Source: Chitinophaga ginsengisoli | GTDB taxonomy: Bacteria; Bacteroidota; Bacteroidia; Chitinophagales; Chitinophagaceae | NCBI RefSeq assembly: GCF_003014595.1 | Contig: NZ_PYGK01000004.1 | Location: forward strand, 496,001 to 560,000 | Reading direction: 5' to 3' | Length of the DNA stretch: 64,000 nucleotides | Shown here: positions 44,947 to 53,322 of the stretch, one piece after another | Numbering within the stretch: the stretch's first letter is position 1 | Layout of the letters: every line of letters starts with the position of its first letter | The notes under the pieces: model-generated | What the model saw: the letters and a program-made list of their open reading frames with translations, nothing else | Databases searched by the model: none | Told to the model about the DNA's origin: nothing | Made by a program: the position numbers and the translations under genes

Positions 44947-45690
44947 ATGGAAAGTCAACAAACAAACAAAACGGCATTAACAGGAAAGAGGGTAATTGTA
45001 TTGGGCGGTAGTTCCGGAATCGGACTGGCAACAGCCATCGCGGCTGCTGCGGAAGGCGCTAAGGTAGTTATTGTATCTGGCAATCAGCAGCGTATCAATG
45101 AAGCGCTGAGTGGGCTGCCAGCAGGTAGTGAAGGATATGCAGTAGATCTGTCGCAGGAAAGGAACATTCAATCTTTCTTTGAACAGATCGGTAGCTTTGA
45201 TCACCTGGTATATACAGCCGGTGAAAACATTGTATTGAACACCATGAGCGACATCAACCTGGAACAGGCGCATTCCTTCTTCAATCTGCGTTACTGGGGT
45301 GCTTTGGCGGCGGTAAAATATAGCGCGCCGCACATTAACAAAGGTGGTTCTATCAATCTTATCGGTGGCATTGCCAGTCCGCGGCCCAATACAGGATGGG
45401 GGATAGCCGCCAGCATCTGTGGTGCAATGGAAGGCTTCACCAGGGCAATGGCGGTAGAGCTGGCACCTATCCGTGTGAACCAGGTATCGCCTGGTGTTAT
45501 CAGGACGAATCTGTGGAACAGTATGTCCGCAGAAGACCGCGACAACCTGTATACCTCAGTAGGAAATTCCCTGTTGGTAAAACGTGTAGGCGAAGCGGAA
45601 GATATTGCACAAGCGTTTCTTTATATGATGAAACAACAGTTTGCCACAGGGCATATATTAACGGTTGACGGCGGCGCAGTACTGATCTGA
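44947..45690 (+). CDS. SDR-family protein with altered active site
   Basis: Rossmann-fold short-chain dehydrogenase/reductase of 247 residues. The cofactor motif GGSSGIGLA lies near residue 21. The catalytic YxxxK is absent: where Y-A-A-S-K would stand, the sequence reads IAASICGAMEGF, with alanine and cysteine at the two positions. The downstream RVNQVSPG and final LTVDGG blocks are normal. Start chosen at 44947 because upstream codons overlap the regulator promoter. A subgroup of SDRs shares this ICGAMEG pattern, so catalysis may use other residues. It is divergent from a Crp-type gene. Confidence 0.88.
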   Translation: MESQQTNKTALTGKRVIVLGGSSGIGLATAIAAAAEGAKVVIVSGNQQRINEALSGLPAGSEGYAVDLSQERNIQSFFEQIGSFDHLVYTAGENIVLNTMSDINLEQAHSFFNLRYWGALAAVKYSAPHINKGGSINLIGGIASPRPNTGWGIAASICGAMEGFTRAMAVELAPIRVNQVSPGVIRTNLWNSMSAEDRDNLYTSVGNSLLVKRVGEAEDIAQAFLYMMKQQFATGHILTVDGGAVLI

Positions 45691-45963
45691 TCGTTTGCTG
45701 CTTCTTCCTTCTTTTCTATTCTTCCGGAGATTTAATATTTAGCATTACCGGCCGGTAATAATTTCTACTGATATCCTGCCACAGGGAGATAATTAAAAGT
45801 CTTTTAATGATAAAGAAATATTTGTATTATTGTTAAAACCCTGATCTGTCAACCAAAATCTAAATCCGTTTTCAAAATCCTATATATACGTAAAACGTAC
45901 TGAGAGCACTATTGTCGTCTTTATTCATTACCCTAATCTTTCACTTTAAAACCCAAATGAAAC

Positions 45964-46713
45964 ATGAAGAACATGCTTTTCCCCCTATTGCTATTGTGTA
46001 TTTGTTTTGCAGCCTGTAAGAAGTCGGCCGACTTACCAGCAGGTGATCCGCAAACTGAATATGACAACGCTAAAAAAGTACTGGCCTACATCCATGACCT
46101 GGGATTCCCATCCGACAAGATTGTTGAAAATGCGAATGAATTTATTGTAGAAGAGGATATCATATTCCCTAAAAACATGCAGGTACCTGATGCGAAAGTG
46201 AAAACAGAACAGTTCTATACCGGCAGTCTGGTGTCATCAGGTAATGTAACAAATATCCGCCTGATGGTAGATGCCTCTATGACTTCTATGCTGTCAGAAA
46301 TTAACTCTGCTATTGCACAGTGGAATGGTGTAGCTAATTGTTCCATTAACTGGACGGTGGTTACCTCCGGCACTTACGATGTATTGATCACAAACAGTAA
46401 CCTGGGATCAGGTGTTTGCGGACAGGGTACTTTCCCTTCCGGCGGAAGAGCAGGTAACACGATCCGGATCAACAAAGCACAGATAGCAGGTAACAGCTTT
46501 GCACAACGTGCGCGCACCATCTGCCATGAAATGGGACATAACGTGTCCTTCAGACATACTAACTGGTCTGCTATTGGAGAGTCCAGCGCTACACCTGTTC
46601 CTGGCGTAGGCGGTACTGACGCTTCTTCCATCATGAACGGCGGACAGTGTGGCAGTGGTGCTACTGTATTGTCTACAAAAGATAAACAGGCAGCATCGGC
46701 TTTATACCCCTGA
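45964..46713 (+). CDS. M57-family zinc metalloprotease, lipoprotein
   Basis: A 249-residue lipoprotein: signal ends at the cysteine of CFAAC (residue 18). The metzincin-like zinc motif is HEMGHNVSFRH near residue 188, with serine in place of the usual glycine of HExxHxxGxxH, followed by SIMNGG as the Met-turn-like stretch. It is of the dual-action HEIGH/M57 type found in Bacteroidota. The 270-bp upstream spacer is AT-rich. A terminator lies 25 bases after the stop, so the gene is monocistronic. Substrate unknown. Confidence 0.88.
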   Translation: MKNMLFPLLLLCICFAACKKSADLPAGDPQTEYDNAKKVLAYIHDLGFPSDKIVENANEFIVEEDIIFPKNMQVPDAKVKTEQFYTGSLVSSGNVTNIRLMVDASMTSMLSEINSAIAQWNGVANCSINWTVVTSGTYDVLITNSNLGSGVCGQGTFPSGGRAGNTIRINKAQIAGNSFAQRARTICHEMGHNVSFRHTNWSAIGESSATPVPGVGGTDASSIMNGGQCGSGATVLSTKDKQAASALYP

Positions 46714-46737
46714 TAATATAACTATTGAACATGTGAG

Positions 46738-46763
46738 AAAAGCCGCTGTACAAGCGGCTTTTT
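46738..46763 (+). terminator. Terminator of the M57 protease gene
   Basis: A perfect 10-bp stem (46738-46747 with 46753-46762), 5-base loop and T tail. Confidence 0.88.
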
Positions 46764-46837
46764 CTATGATATGTACAGCATCAGCATTGGTGACCGGGCA
46801 TTTCTCTACGGAGGCGCCCGCTGTGTTTTGCGGATCA

Positions 46838-46868
46838 TTGTAAATGAACAGCGTAACCTGTAACTTTG
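46838..46868 (+). promoter_or_regulatory. Promoter of the 82-residue protein gene
   Basis: TTG at 46838-46840, a 20-base spacer and TAACTTTG at 46861-46868, 20 bases before the ATG. Matches the Bacteroidota -33/-7 pattern well. Confidence 0.68.
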
Positions 46869-46888
46869 TCTTTCTAAAATGATTAACC

Positions 46889-47137
46889 ATGGACAAGAGA
46901 GAAACAATCCCCACCGGCGGTACTTTTTACCCTATAGTAAAAGAACTCTTCGAAAAGAAACAGAAGGCAGGCATTCTGTACGATGATAATGGTGTGACCC
47001 GTGCCAACGGTCTGATAGAAAGTCTTTTTGAGCGCGATGGTCATCAGTGGTTAAAGCTGGAAGATCAGACAGAGATCAGGATTGACAAGTTGTATGCTGT
47101 GAATGGTACCTTCTCTTCTGATTATTCTGAATGTTAA
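46889..47137 (+). CDS. Small hypothetical protein
   Basis: An 82-residue soluble protein starting MDKRETIPTGGTFYPIVKEL. No known domain is recognised. The pattern GILYDDNGVTRANGLIES-x-F, then LKLEDQTEIRIDKLYAVNG, suggests a small beta-barrel fold, perhaps of Sm-like or YolD type, but this is only a resemblance. A good promoter lies directly upstream, which supports it as a real gene. It is convergent with the SDR gene that ends at 47158. Confidence 0.75.
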   Translation: MDKRETIPTGGTFYPIVKELFEKKQKAGILYDDNGVTRANGLIESLFERDGHQWLKLEDQTEIRIDKLYAVNGTFSSDYSEC

Positions 47138-47157
47138 GATTGTCTGTCTGTTGCTGA

Positions 47158-47955
47158 CTAGATACTACGAACGGTGCCTCCATCTACACGTAGAAGTGCC
47201 CCGCTGATATAATCCGCATAAGGACTGGCGAGGTAGGCGACAGCAGCGGCTACTTCTTCCTGCCGGCCAAACCTGTTGGTGTCATTCGGTACAATGTCTT
47301 TAACTGCATTACGTTCGATAGCTGCTAAATCTGTTCCCCAACCTCGTTGGGGCGCGGCATTGCGTAGCCATTGCTCAACACCAGGGTTCATAATCGCGCC
47401 AGGCGCGACAACATTTGAAGTGATGCCTGTTCCATTAAGTTGCCTTGCCAGCGATACGCTCATATTGTGACGGGCAGCAAGGCTGGCATTATAATGTGGT
47501 AAATCATTTATAGGCTGTATGCCTAGTCCGCCACCAATATTGATGACCCTTCCCCATCCTTGTTTTTTCATATCCGGCACAAATCTTTGAATCATGCGTA
47601 CATAAGACACTACATTGACATTAAATACCTCCATCCAATCGACGCATGTTGTATTTGACCAGCCTGTGTGAGCATAGAACCCTGCATTGTTTACCAGGAT
47701 GTCTACCGGGCCGGATTTCAGCGCACTGTTTGCCACCATATCAGCTCCCTCATCAGAAGAAAGGTCACCTAACACTGCTTCTGCGCTGCCGCCACTTTCA
47801 ATGATGCTGGTTACTACTGCAGTTGTACGATCTGCATTTCTGCCATGCACAATTACATGTACGCCTTCGTCTGCAAGCATTTTTGCAATGGCTTCGCCAA
47901 GGCCAGCGCTGGAACCTGTTACCAGGGCCCGCTTTCCCGCTAATTTGTAATTCAT
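47158..47955 (-). CDS. SDR-family oxidoreductase with Lys-to-Leu active site
   Basis: A 265-residue short-chain dehydrogenase. Cofactor motif TGSSAGLGEA near residue 15, NNAG near residue 88. The catalytic tetrad is changed: the stretch is HYNASLAARHN, so the tyrosine is kept but lysine is leucine, and the preceding serine block is INIGGGLG. The rest, including RVDGG near the end, is regular. It follows an AraC regulator by 18 bases on the same strand, so the two form an operon. The K-to-L change may reduce classical NAD(P)-dependent redox activity. Confidence 0.88.
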   Translation of the reverse strand: MNYKLAGKRALVTGSSAGLGEAIAKMLADEGVHVIVHGRNADRTTAVVTSIIESGGSAEAVLGDLSSDEGADMVANSALKSGPVDILVNNAGFYAHTGWSNTTCVDWMEVFNVNVVSYVRMIQRFVPDMKKQGWGRVINIGGGLGIQPINDLPHYNASLAARHNMSVSLARQLNGTGITSNVVAPGAIMNPGVEQWLRNAAPQRGWGTDLAAIERNAVKDIVPNDTNRFGRQEEVAAAVAYLASPYADYISGALLRVDGGTVRSI

Positions 47956-47973
47956 AATATAAATGTTTAAGTA

Positions 47974-48789
47974 TTAATCAGTCTTTTTTGAAGGCGCGTT
48001 GCCAAACGCCTTTTTATAAGCGAAAGAAAAATGTGAAAGATCTTCAAACCCCAGATCCAGATAGATCTCTGAAGCTGTTTTTCCTTTCTGATGGATCAGA
48101 TAATGGGCTTCTTCCAGTCGCTTTTGTGTAAGCCAGCGACCGGCAGTAGCATTAAAGGCTCTTTTGAAGTCTCTTTTAAAAGTGGACAAACTGCGGCCGG
48201 AAAGGAACGCCATTCGATCCAATCCAACATTATATCGATAGTGTGCATTCATGAAAGCAATCAGGTCAATTTTGCCTGGATCATTAAAATCAAACAACGC
48301 ACCTCTTAAGAGTGGATTCGTTTGCAGGAGAATTAATGTGAGCTCCTTCGTCTTTAGCGCAATGATCTCTTCATTATATTTACCTGTTGCTCCCAGGTAA
48401 GGTGTCAGACTATCAATATAACTTTCCAAATATCCATTTGGCTTTAGCAGTTCTATGTCCTTGCCTATGTAGATCTGGTGTATAGCGCCACGGCTGGAAG
48501 TTGCCATTTCCTTCAACGTACCCTGGTCAATATGGACGGCAATTGATTTGAAGCCCTGTTGTCCGGCACGTTTCGCTGATTTAGTCAATTGGTTTCTTTT
48601 AAAGAGTCTATAGTCTCCCGCTTTAAAAGTGTATAGATGATTACCTGACCATACTTCATGGAAGCCGGCAACGATATAACTGAATATATGATCCGTAACA
48701 AAAGCCTCATTTTCCAATAACTCCTTGTCATAGTTATTGACAAGGATACGGGGCCCACTAAGGCTATTCATATATCTGTCGGCTGCCAT
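47974..48789 (-). CDS. AraC-family transcriptional regulator
   Basis: A 271-residue regulator. The N-terminal 170 residues form an unassigned cupin-like sensory domain. The C-terminal 100 residues carry the two helix-turn-helices (GLDRMAFLSGRSLSTFKRDFKR and KTASEIYLDLGFEDLSHFSFAYKKAFG) in AraC order. It lies upstream of the SDR gene and probably controls it, as in the common AraC-SDR pairs. It is divergent from the MarR gene across 205 bases. Confidence 0.9.
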   Translation of the reverse strand: MAADRYMNSLSGPRILVNNYDKELLENEAFVTDHIFSYIVAGFHEVWSGNHLYTFKAGDYRLFKRNQLTKSAKRAGQQGFKSIAVHIDQGTLKEMATSSRGAIHQIYIGKDIELLKPNGYLESYIDSLTPYLGATGKYNEEIIALKTKELTLILLQTNPLLRGALFDFNDPGKIDLIAFMNAHYRYNVGLDRMAFLSGRSLSTFKRDFKRAFNATAGRWLTQKRLEEAHYLIHQKGKTASEIYLDLGFEDLSHFSFAYKKAFGNAPSKKTD

Positions 48790-48925
48790 TGATTTAAATT
48801 AGAACACAAAGTTCGCGACTTTAGGTCTTCTTCAGTTTGTTGAATGGGTCAAATTGGTTTGTTTAAAAGGTCAATGGAATAATTGTTCTCTGCCTATATT
48901 CTTCCTTAAATTATTTAATACTAAA

Positions 48926-48959
48926 TAGTGGACTTTGTCCACTAAGTATCCTATATTCG
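48926..48959 (+). promoter_or_regulatory. Candidate MarR operator over the marR promoter
   Basis: An exact 8-bp inverted repeat, TAGTGGAC (48926-48933) and GTCCACTA (48937-48944), sits just upstream of TATATTCG (48952-48959), a near-match to the -7 box, 35 bases before the ATG. Operator position over the promoter fits MarR self-repression. Confidence 0.6.
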
Positions 48960-48994
48960 CATTGAATTCACAGATAAACTTATAATCAGAAAAA

Positions 48995-49429
48995 ATGAAG
49001 GACACTAAAATAGCGGTCCAGGAGATCCGTGCGTTCAACCGTTTCTATACTGACATCATCGGACTGCTGGATGCGCATTTGCTGAACAGTGCTTATTCGC
49101 TGTCGGAAGTGCGTACCATGTATGAAATATATACAGGTAAAAGTGTACAGGCTTCACAGATCATGACGGCCATGCATATTGATAAGAGTTATCTAAGCCG
49201 CATATTAAAAAAGCTGACCCAGGAAGGATTGATCTCCAAAACACCATCAGAGGAGGATGCAAGGGCATCATTGATCTCTTTGACAGAAGAGGGATTGAAA
49301 GTGTTTAAAACACTTAATAAAGCATCAGACGAACAGATAGATGGACTGATCAGCAGCCTGTCTCCAAGGAAGCTGGAGCAACTGGTAAATCATATGCAGG
49401 CAATACAGGAGATATTACAACATAAATAA
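48995..49429 (+). CDS. MarR-family transcriptional regulator
   Basis: A 144-residue winged-helix dimeric regulator. The helix-turn-helix lies at about residues 50-90 (SQIMTAMHIDKSYLSRILKKL, then EGLISKTPSEEDARASLISLT, the wing). A palindromic operator overlaps its promoter. A GNAT acetyltransferase follows 11 bases later, an arrangement also seen as fused MarR-GNAT proteins, so the two likely act together. The inducing ligand is unknown. Confidence 0.93.
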   Translation: MKDTKIAVQEIRAFNRFYTDIIGLLDAHLLNSAYSLSEVRTMYEIYTGKSVQASQIMTAMHIDKSYLSRILKKLTQEGLISKTPSEEDARASLISLTEEGLKVFKTLNKASDEQIDGLISSLSPRKLEQLVNHMQAIQEILQHK

Positions 49430-49440
49430 TTGGGAATGCT

Positions 49441-49944
49441 ATGACAACTACAATGAGTATAAATGATATCAGGCTGCGTAACGAGCTGTTACCGGGAGAT
49501 CTTGGCTATGTAGCTTACCTCCACGGGTTATTGTATGCAAAGGAACGCGGTTATGGGCTTAATTTTGAAGGTTATGTACTGGATGGATTAGGGGAGTTCG
49601 CCCACCGGTATGATCCGTCAAAGGATAGGATCTGGATCTGTGAACATGAAGGGAAGATCATCGGTTTCCTGATGGGATTAAACAGGGTAGATAGTGTGCA
49701 GTTGCGCTACTTTATCTTTTTGCCGGAGTACAGGGGAATAGGATTGGGGAAAAAGCTGATGAATGAATTCATCAGTTATATGAAGGAGATTGGGATTACT
49801 AAGGCATATCTGTGGACGACGAATGAGCAGGAAGAAGCGATTGCATTATATTCACGGTATGGTTTCACATTAACAGAAGAGAAGAAGTCGAATACGTTTG
49901 ATAAGGAGCTGGTCGAGAGAAGGTATGATATGGAGTTAGTTTAA
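49441..49944 (+). CDS. GNAT-family N-acetyltransferase
   Basis: A 167-residue acetyl-CoA-dependent acetyltransferase. The acetyl-CoA-binding motif A, LPEYRGIGLGKKLMNEF (about residues 99-115), is intact, followed by LWTTNEQEEAIALYSRYGF (motif B). Co-transcribed with the MarR gene. Typical targets of MarR-linked GNATs are drugs, amines or protein lysines; none can be chosen here. A further small gene follows 11 bases downstream. Confidence 0.93.
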   Translation: MTTTMSINDIRLRNELLPGDLGYVAYLHGLLYAKERGYGLNFEGYVLDGLGEFAHRYDPSKDRIWICEHEGKIIGFLMGLNRVDSVQLRYFIFLPEYRGIGLGKKLMNEFISYMKEIGITKAYLWTTNEQEEAIALYSRYGFTLTEEKKSNTFDKELVERRYDMELV

Positions 49945-49955
49945 AATCTGTCCTA

Positions 49956-50387
49956 ATGAAACATTTTATTACTTGTAAATTCTGTGGGAAAAGAGTGACC
50001 GTGCTTTTAAGCAACATTGTCCTACCCGACTTTCGCGGACTCGGAGGTGAGCCATTGTTGGCAAGCGGCCAATATTGTATTGATTCAGACGGCGATTTTT
50101 ACATCGCTATTACTGACAAGCATGGCCTGAAATATCATCCTGATGACAATAGGATGATAGGCTGTTGTGGTCCGAGCAATGAAGGATTACCTAATCTGAT
50201 CTGCTCTTGTAAATCGGAAATAGGCAGGGAGATAAGCGACTGTAATACTCCTCATTTCATTCGACTCTTTCACGAAGTAGCCAGTGTAAAGGCCGATCAT
50301 AATGGTGGGCTTGAGGCGATTCTATGCTCAACGATTTCAGACGAAGAAAAGACAGCATTAGAAATTTTATGGCAATATGGTCAGTAG
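49956..50387 (+). CDS. Small cysteine-rich hypothetical protein
   Basis: No known family recognised. The 143-residue protein begins with a CKFCGK zinc-ribbon-like pair and has later CCGP and CSCK cysteines (near residues 69 and 87), so a structural zinc site formed by CxxC plus CC/CxC is likely. It lies 11 bases after the GNAT gene and may belong to that operon; no terminator is seen between them. Function unknown. Confidence 0.72.
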   Translation: MKHFITCKFCGKRVTVLLSNIVLPDFRGLGGEPLLASGQYCIDSDGDFYIAITDKHGLKYHPDDNRMIGCCGPSNEGLPNLICSCKSEIGREISDCNTPHFIRLFHEVASVKADHNGGLEAILCSTISDEEKTALEILWQYGQ

Positions 50388-50494
50388 AATTTGCCATGAA
50401 AAAAGCAGGCCCGGCACCAGACACTGGCATTTAATGAGCATACTTGGTTTGAAATTTGTTTTGATCCTATCTGTAGACAAAACAACTTCAAGCT

Positions 50495-51835
50495 TTGCTA
50501 AACCGTAGAGAAACCCATATCCGGATAAATAGCCGTGCGCTATGGCGTATCTTATTATTGGCAGCCTTTGCCATTATACATGGAACTGCCTATAGCCAGG
50601 TACAAGCTCCTGCAGACACGCTAAAACGGGATACTGTACCAGCGCCCGCTCAAATACGGGCAGAAGAGAACCTGTTCGAGCAATTTGATCTCGGAGACCT
50701 GGCGAGATATATTTTACATCCGAAGAGACCGCCGGGGCCGGCAAGAACACGTTCCGGTATTATTGTCATTCCCAATATAGCCTCTAACCCCAGCATAGGC
50801 TCGCAGATCGGTATTAAGGCTGTTGCAGGAAAGAAGCTGGGCGGTGATCCCAGGACCCTTCTTTCAGTAGCTGCAACATCTGCATCCATTACGACAAAAG
50901 GTATTATATATTTTTACATCTCTCACAATGTGTATACTCCCGGCAACAAGTGGAACCTGCAGGGAAGCCTGGTCGCTGCCAGAACCGTGACGCCCGATTT
51001 CGGACTGGGTATAGCGAATGAAGGAGGGAAGAGTGAAGCCGACATTATACTCGCCAATGCGGCACGCAAACCCCGTGCGGTGAAAGGGCAGTTTTATAAC
51101 TTCAGGGAGAAGGTCTATAAAGAGGTCAGCAAGAACCTTTTCGTAGGGATGGGGGTGTCATTTGACATCAGGCGCAGACTTGAAAACAAAGACACTACCA
51201 CTGACCTGACGCCATTCAATATTTACAGCGATCGGCACGGATTTCCAAGAGATCACTATATGGCGAACGGATTGCTGCTGAACATCCAGTATACCACCCG
51301 TGACAATCAGAACCGTGCATATAAAGGCATGTATATAGACGCTGGTTTCCGTGCGAACCAGACCTGGATGGGAAGTACGCGAAGTGGATTGCAGTTCACA
51401 ACAGATTTCAGGAAGTACGTCAGTCTTTCCGCCCGGAACCCGGCACATGTAATCGCATTCTGGAACTGGGGCTCTTACCTGCTCAGCGGAGCAATACCTT
51501 ATTTCGAACTGCCCGGTACAGCCAAAGACCCAGGCTCACGCAGTGGCAGGGGATATGTTGTAGGTTATTTCAAAGGAGAGAACTACAACTATTCAGAGGT
51601 AGAATACCGCTTCCCGATATTGAGGAATAACTTTATCAGTGGTGTGGCTTTCTTCCATCTACAGACTGCCAGCGATGAAATAGGCTCCAAATTGTTCCAG
51701 ACATTCCGTCCGGGAGGAGGTGCCGGGTTGCGGATACTGTTTAACAAGCATACGCGTACCAATCTTTGTCTGGACTATGCCTGGGGACAATATGGTGCCA
51801 GAGGGTTCTTTCTTGGTCTAAATGAGGCGTTTTAA
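50495..51835 (+). CDS. Omp85/BamA-like outer membrane barrel protein
   Basis: A 446-residue protein with a signal segment (about residues 17-35, ending AYSQ) and a short P/T-rich stretch. A 16-strand-type barrel follows that resembles the C-terminal surface-antigen domain of BamA/TamA. Aromatic strands such as YSEVEYRFPILRNNFISGVAF and GAGLRIL are typical, and it ends GLNEAF. No POTRA domains precede the barrel. The only possible start is TTG at 50495, with an in-frame stop 21 bases upstream. Substrate or partner unknown. Confidence 0.82.
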   Translation: MLNRRETHIRINSRALWRILLLAAFAIIHGTAYSQVQAPADTLKRDTVPAPAQIRAEENLFEQFDLGDLARYILHPKRPPGPARTRSGIIVIPNIASNPSIGSQIGIKAVAGKKLGGDPRTLLSVAATSASITTKGIIYFYISHNVYTPGNKWNLQGSLVAARTVTPDFGLGIANEGGKSEADIILANAARKPRAVKGQFYNFREKVYKEVSKNLFVGMGVSFDIRRRLENKDTTTDLTPFNIYSDRHGFPRDHYMANGLLLNIQYTTRDNQNRAYKGMYIDAGFRANQTWMGSTRSGLQFTTDFRKYVSLSARNPAHVIAFWNWGSYLLSGAIPYFELPGTAKDPGSRSGRGYVVGYFKGENYNYSEVEYRFPILRNNFISGVAFFHLQTASDEIGSKLFQTFRPGGGAGLRILFNKHTRTNLCLDYAWGQYGARGFFLGLNEAF

Positions 51836-51847
51836 GGCCAAAATGGG

Positions 51848-52726
51848 TTAGGACCTCTTCGGGCGTCCCGAAGGCTCAAAGTACTCCCATAAATACTTCG
51901 AAATCTTCCTGATCAGATTCTCTGCCTCATTTTCATCTGTCCAGCGCTGATCTTTGTTATTCTTTGTGCCTACATAGAACACATAATCCCCATGCGGGGC
52001 ATTTACCAGTATCACCTCTGACCTTGAAGCATCTACAGAACCTGTTTTGTGTGCCGCCTGCACATAGGGAGGAATCTGGGAAAGCCCTGTTTCATCGTAG
52101 TATCCGTGTGTCATAAGACGGTACATCCGCGCAGAAGCTGCTTTACTGACAATTTCCCCCTGCCGGATCTTCACTACTAACTCCGCCATCTCACGTGGGG
52201 TGGTCATGCCCCAGCCATATACATTCCTGATATCCTCACGTCCAGGTGTACGGGAATTCACCCGGGTAACGGAAAGACCGTATTGTGCCATCAGCTCATT
52301 AATACGCTGTCCGCCGCCGGCCAGTGCCTGGTTCCATAAAGAAGAGGTATTGTCGCTGTACGACATCATCAATGCCAGCAATACGCTGAGATCTGTCTCA
52401 GTACTGTCTTTGAAGAACTGCATCAATCCTGAGCCACCGTATTTGATAGAATCCCGGTAAATGAGCGGCTGATGGTATGTCAGTTCCCCTTTCTCGATCT
52501 TATCAAACACACCCACCAGGATGGGGATCTTTACAATACTGGCCGTGGGGAAGATGGTATCTTCGTGAATGCCCACATAACGGCCGGTTTTGAGGTTCCG
52601 GACGTAGATGCCGATATCTCCGTTGAAGCCCTTAATGAGTTCCTGCAATCCCTTTTCAAGTTTGCGGTCTTGCTGTGAGAATGCCAGTGCAGGAAGAAGC
52701 ATGAATAAAATGAGGAACCGGTACAT
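51848..52726 (-). CDS. Class A beta-lactamase-like serine hydrolase
   Basis: A 292-residue periplasmic protein with a signal peptide ending AFSQ (residue 18). The active-site motifs are in order: S63-I-V-K66 (TASIVKIP), S124-D125-N126 and K227-T228-G229. A glutamate in PGRED (E164) sits near the Glu166 position. This is the class A fold. Hydrolysis of beta-lactams is likely but not assured, as related enzymes are peptidases. A short hairpin overlaps the last codons at 51857-51873. It is convergent with the barrel gene. Confidence 0.88.
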   Translation of the reverse strand: MYRFLILFMLLPALAFSQQDRKLEKGLQELIKGFNGDIGIYVRNLKTGRYVGIHEDTIFPTASIVKIPILVGVFDKIEKGELTYHQPLIYRDSIKYGGSGLMQFFKDSTETDLSVLLALMMSYSDNTSSLWNQALAGGGQRINELMAQYGLSVTRVNSRTPGREDIRNVYGWGMTTPREMAELVVKIRQGEIVSKAASARMYRLMTHGYYDETGLSQIPPYVQAAHKTGSVDASRSEVILVNAPHGDYVFYVGTKNNKDQRWTDENEAENLIRKISKYLWEYFEPSGRPKRS

Positions 52727-52834
52727 GTTTTATATCGACGTTTTCTCTAAGATATAAAACAGTACCGGAAATTTCCTCAAAAGATCAGACCATTGCTGGC
52801 GCATATTTTGTGACATAACTGCTAAACGGGTGTT

Positions 52835-53056
52835 ATGCTTACGAATTCCACTTTCTCAGTAATAGCCGTCACGGCGTACCTGTTACTGTATTGTATCCTG
52901 CTACAGATCGAACATACACAATGGATAGCTGTCCGTATGTTCCTTTTCTCGCCGCTGCTGGTTATATGGATGGTGTATACCGTATTGAAATACGGCGTAT
53001 ACACCGGCCGGGAACTGGCAGAAGATGAAGAATACGGTTACCAGGATAGGATATAG
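52835..53056 (+). CDS. Small two-helix membrane protein
   Basis: A 73-residue protein with two membrane helices (about residues 6-25 and 33-52), followed by a polar tail with GRELAEDEEYGYQDRI. The pattern of small inner-membrane proteins with this acidic tail is common in Bacteroidota, but the role is unknown. It lies between the lactamase and GH2 genes and is divergent from the former. Confidence 0.7.
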   Translation: MLTNSTFSVIAVTAYLLLYCILLQIEHTQWIAVRMFLFSPLLVIWMVYTVLKYGVYTGRELAEDEEYGYQDRI

Positions 53057-53322
53057 ACAGCAAAACTATTTGATATCAGTTTGCTGCGAAGCAGCCTGGG
53101 AATGGGCAAGACAAATTTATACCATAAGATCAGATAACTGACAGAAATGTCAGCCGGCGATGTCGTACACACTATCCTGTTGAAGAAAGCGGTTTATGCT
53201 ATGTCCTTGGAAAACACCTATACAGTTTTTGCAGGAACTGAAGCAATAAGGAAACCACTATAGATTAACCAAACATTTGAGTAAATTCAAGCTTCTAACA
53301 ACCGAACTCTAATAATCAAGAA

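Noticed and set aside
53147..53263. 38-residue open frame between the small membrane protein and GH2 genes
   Set aside because: No start context, no homology recognised, and it overlaps a CTGACA-GAAA-TGTCAG hairpin.
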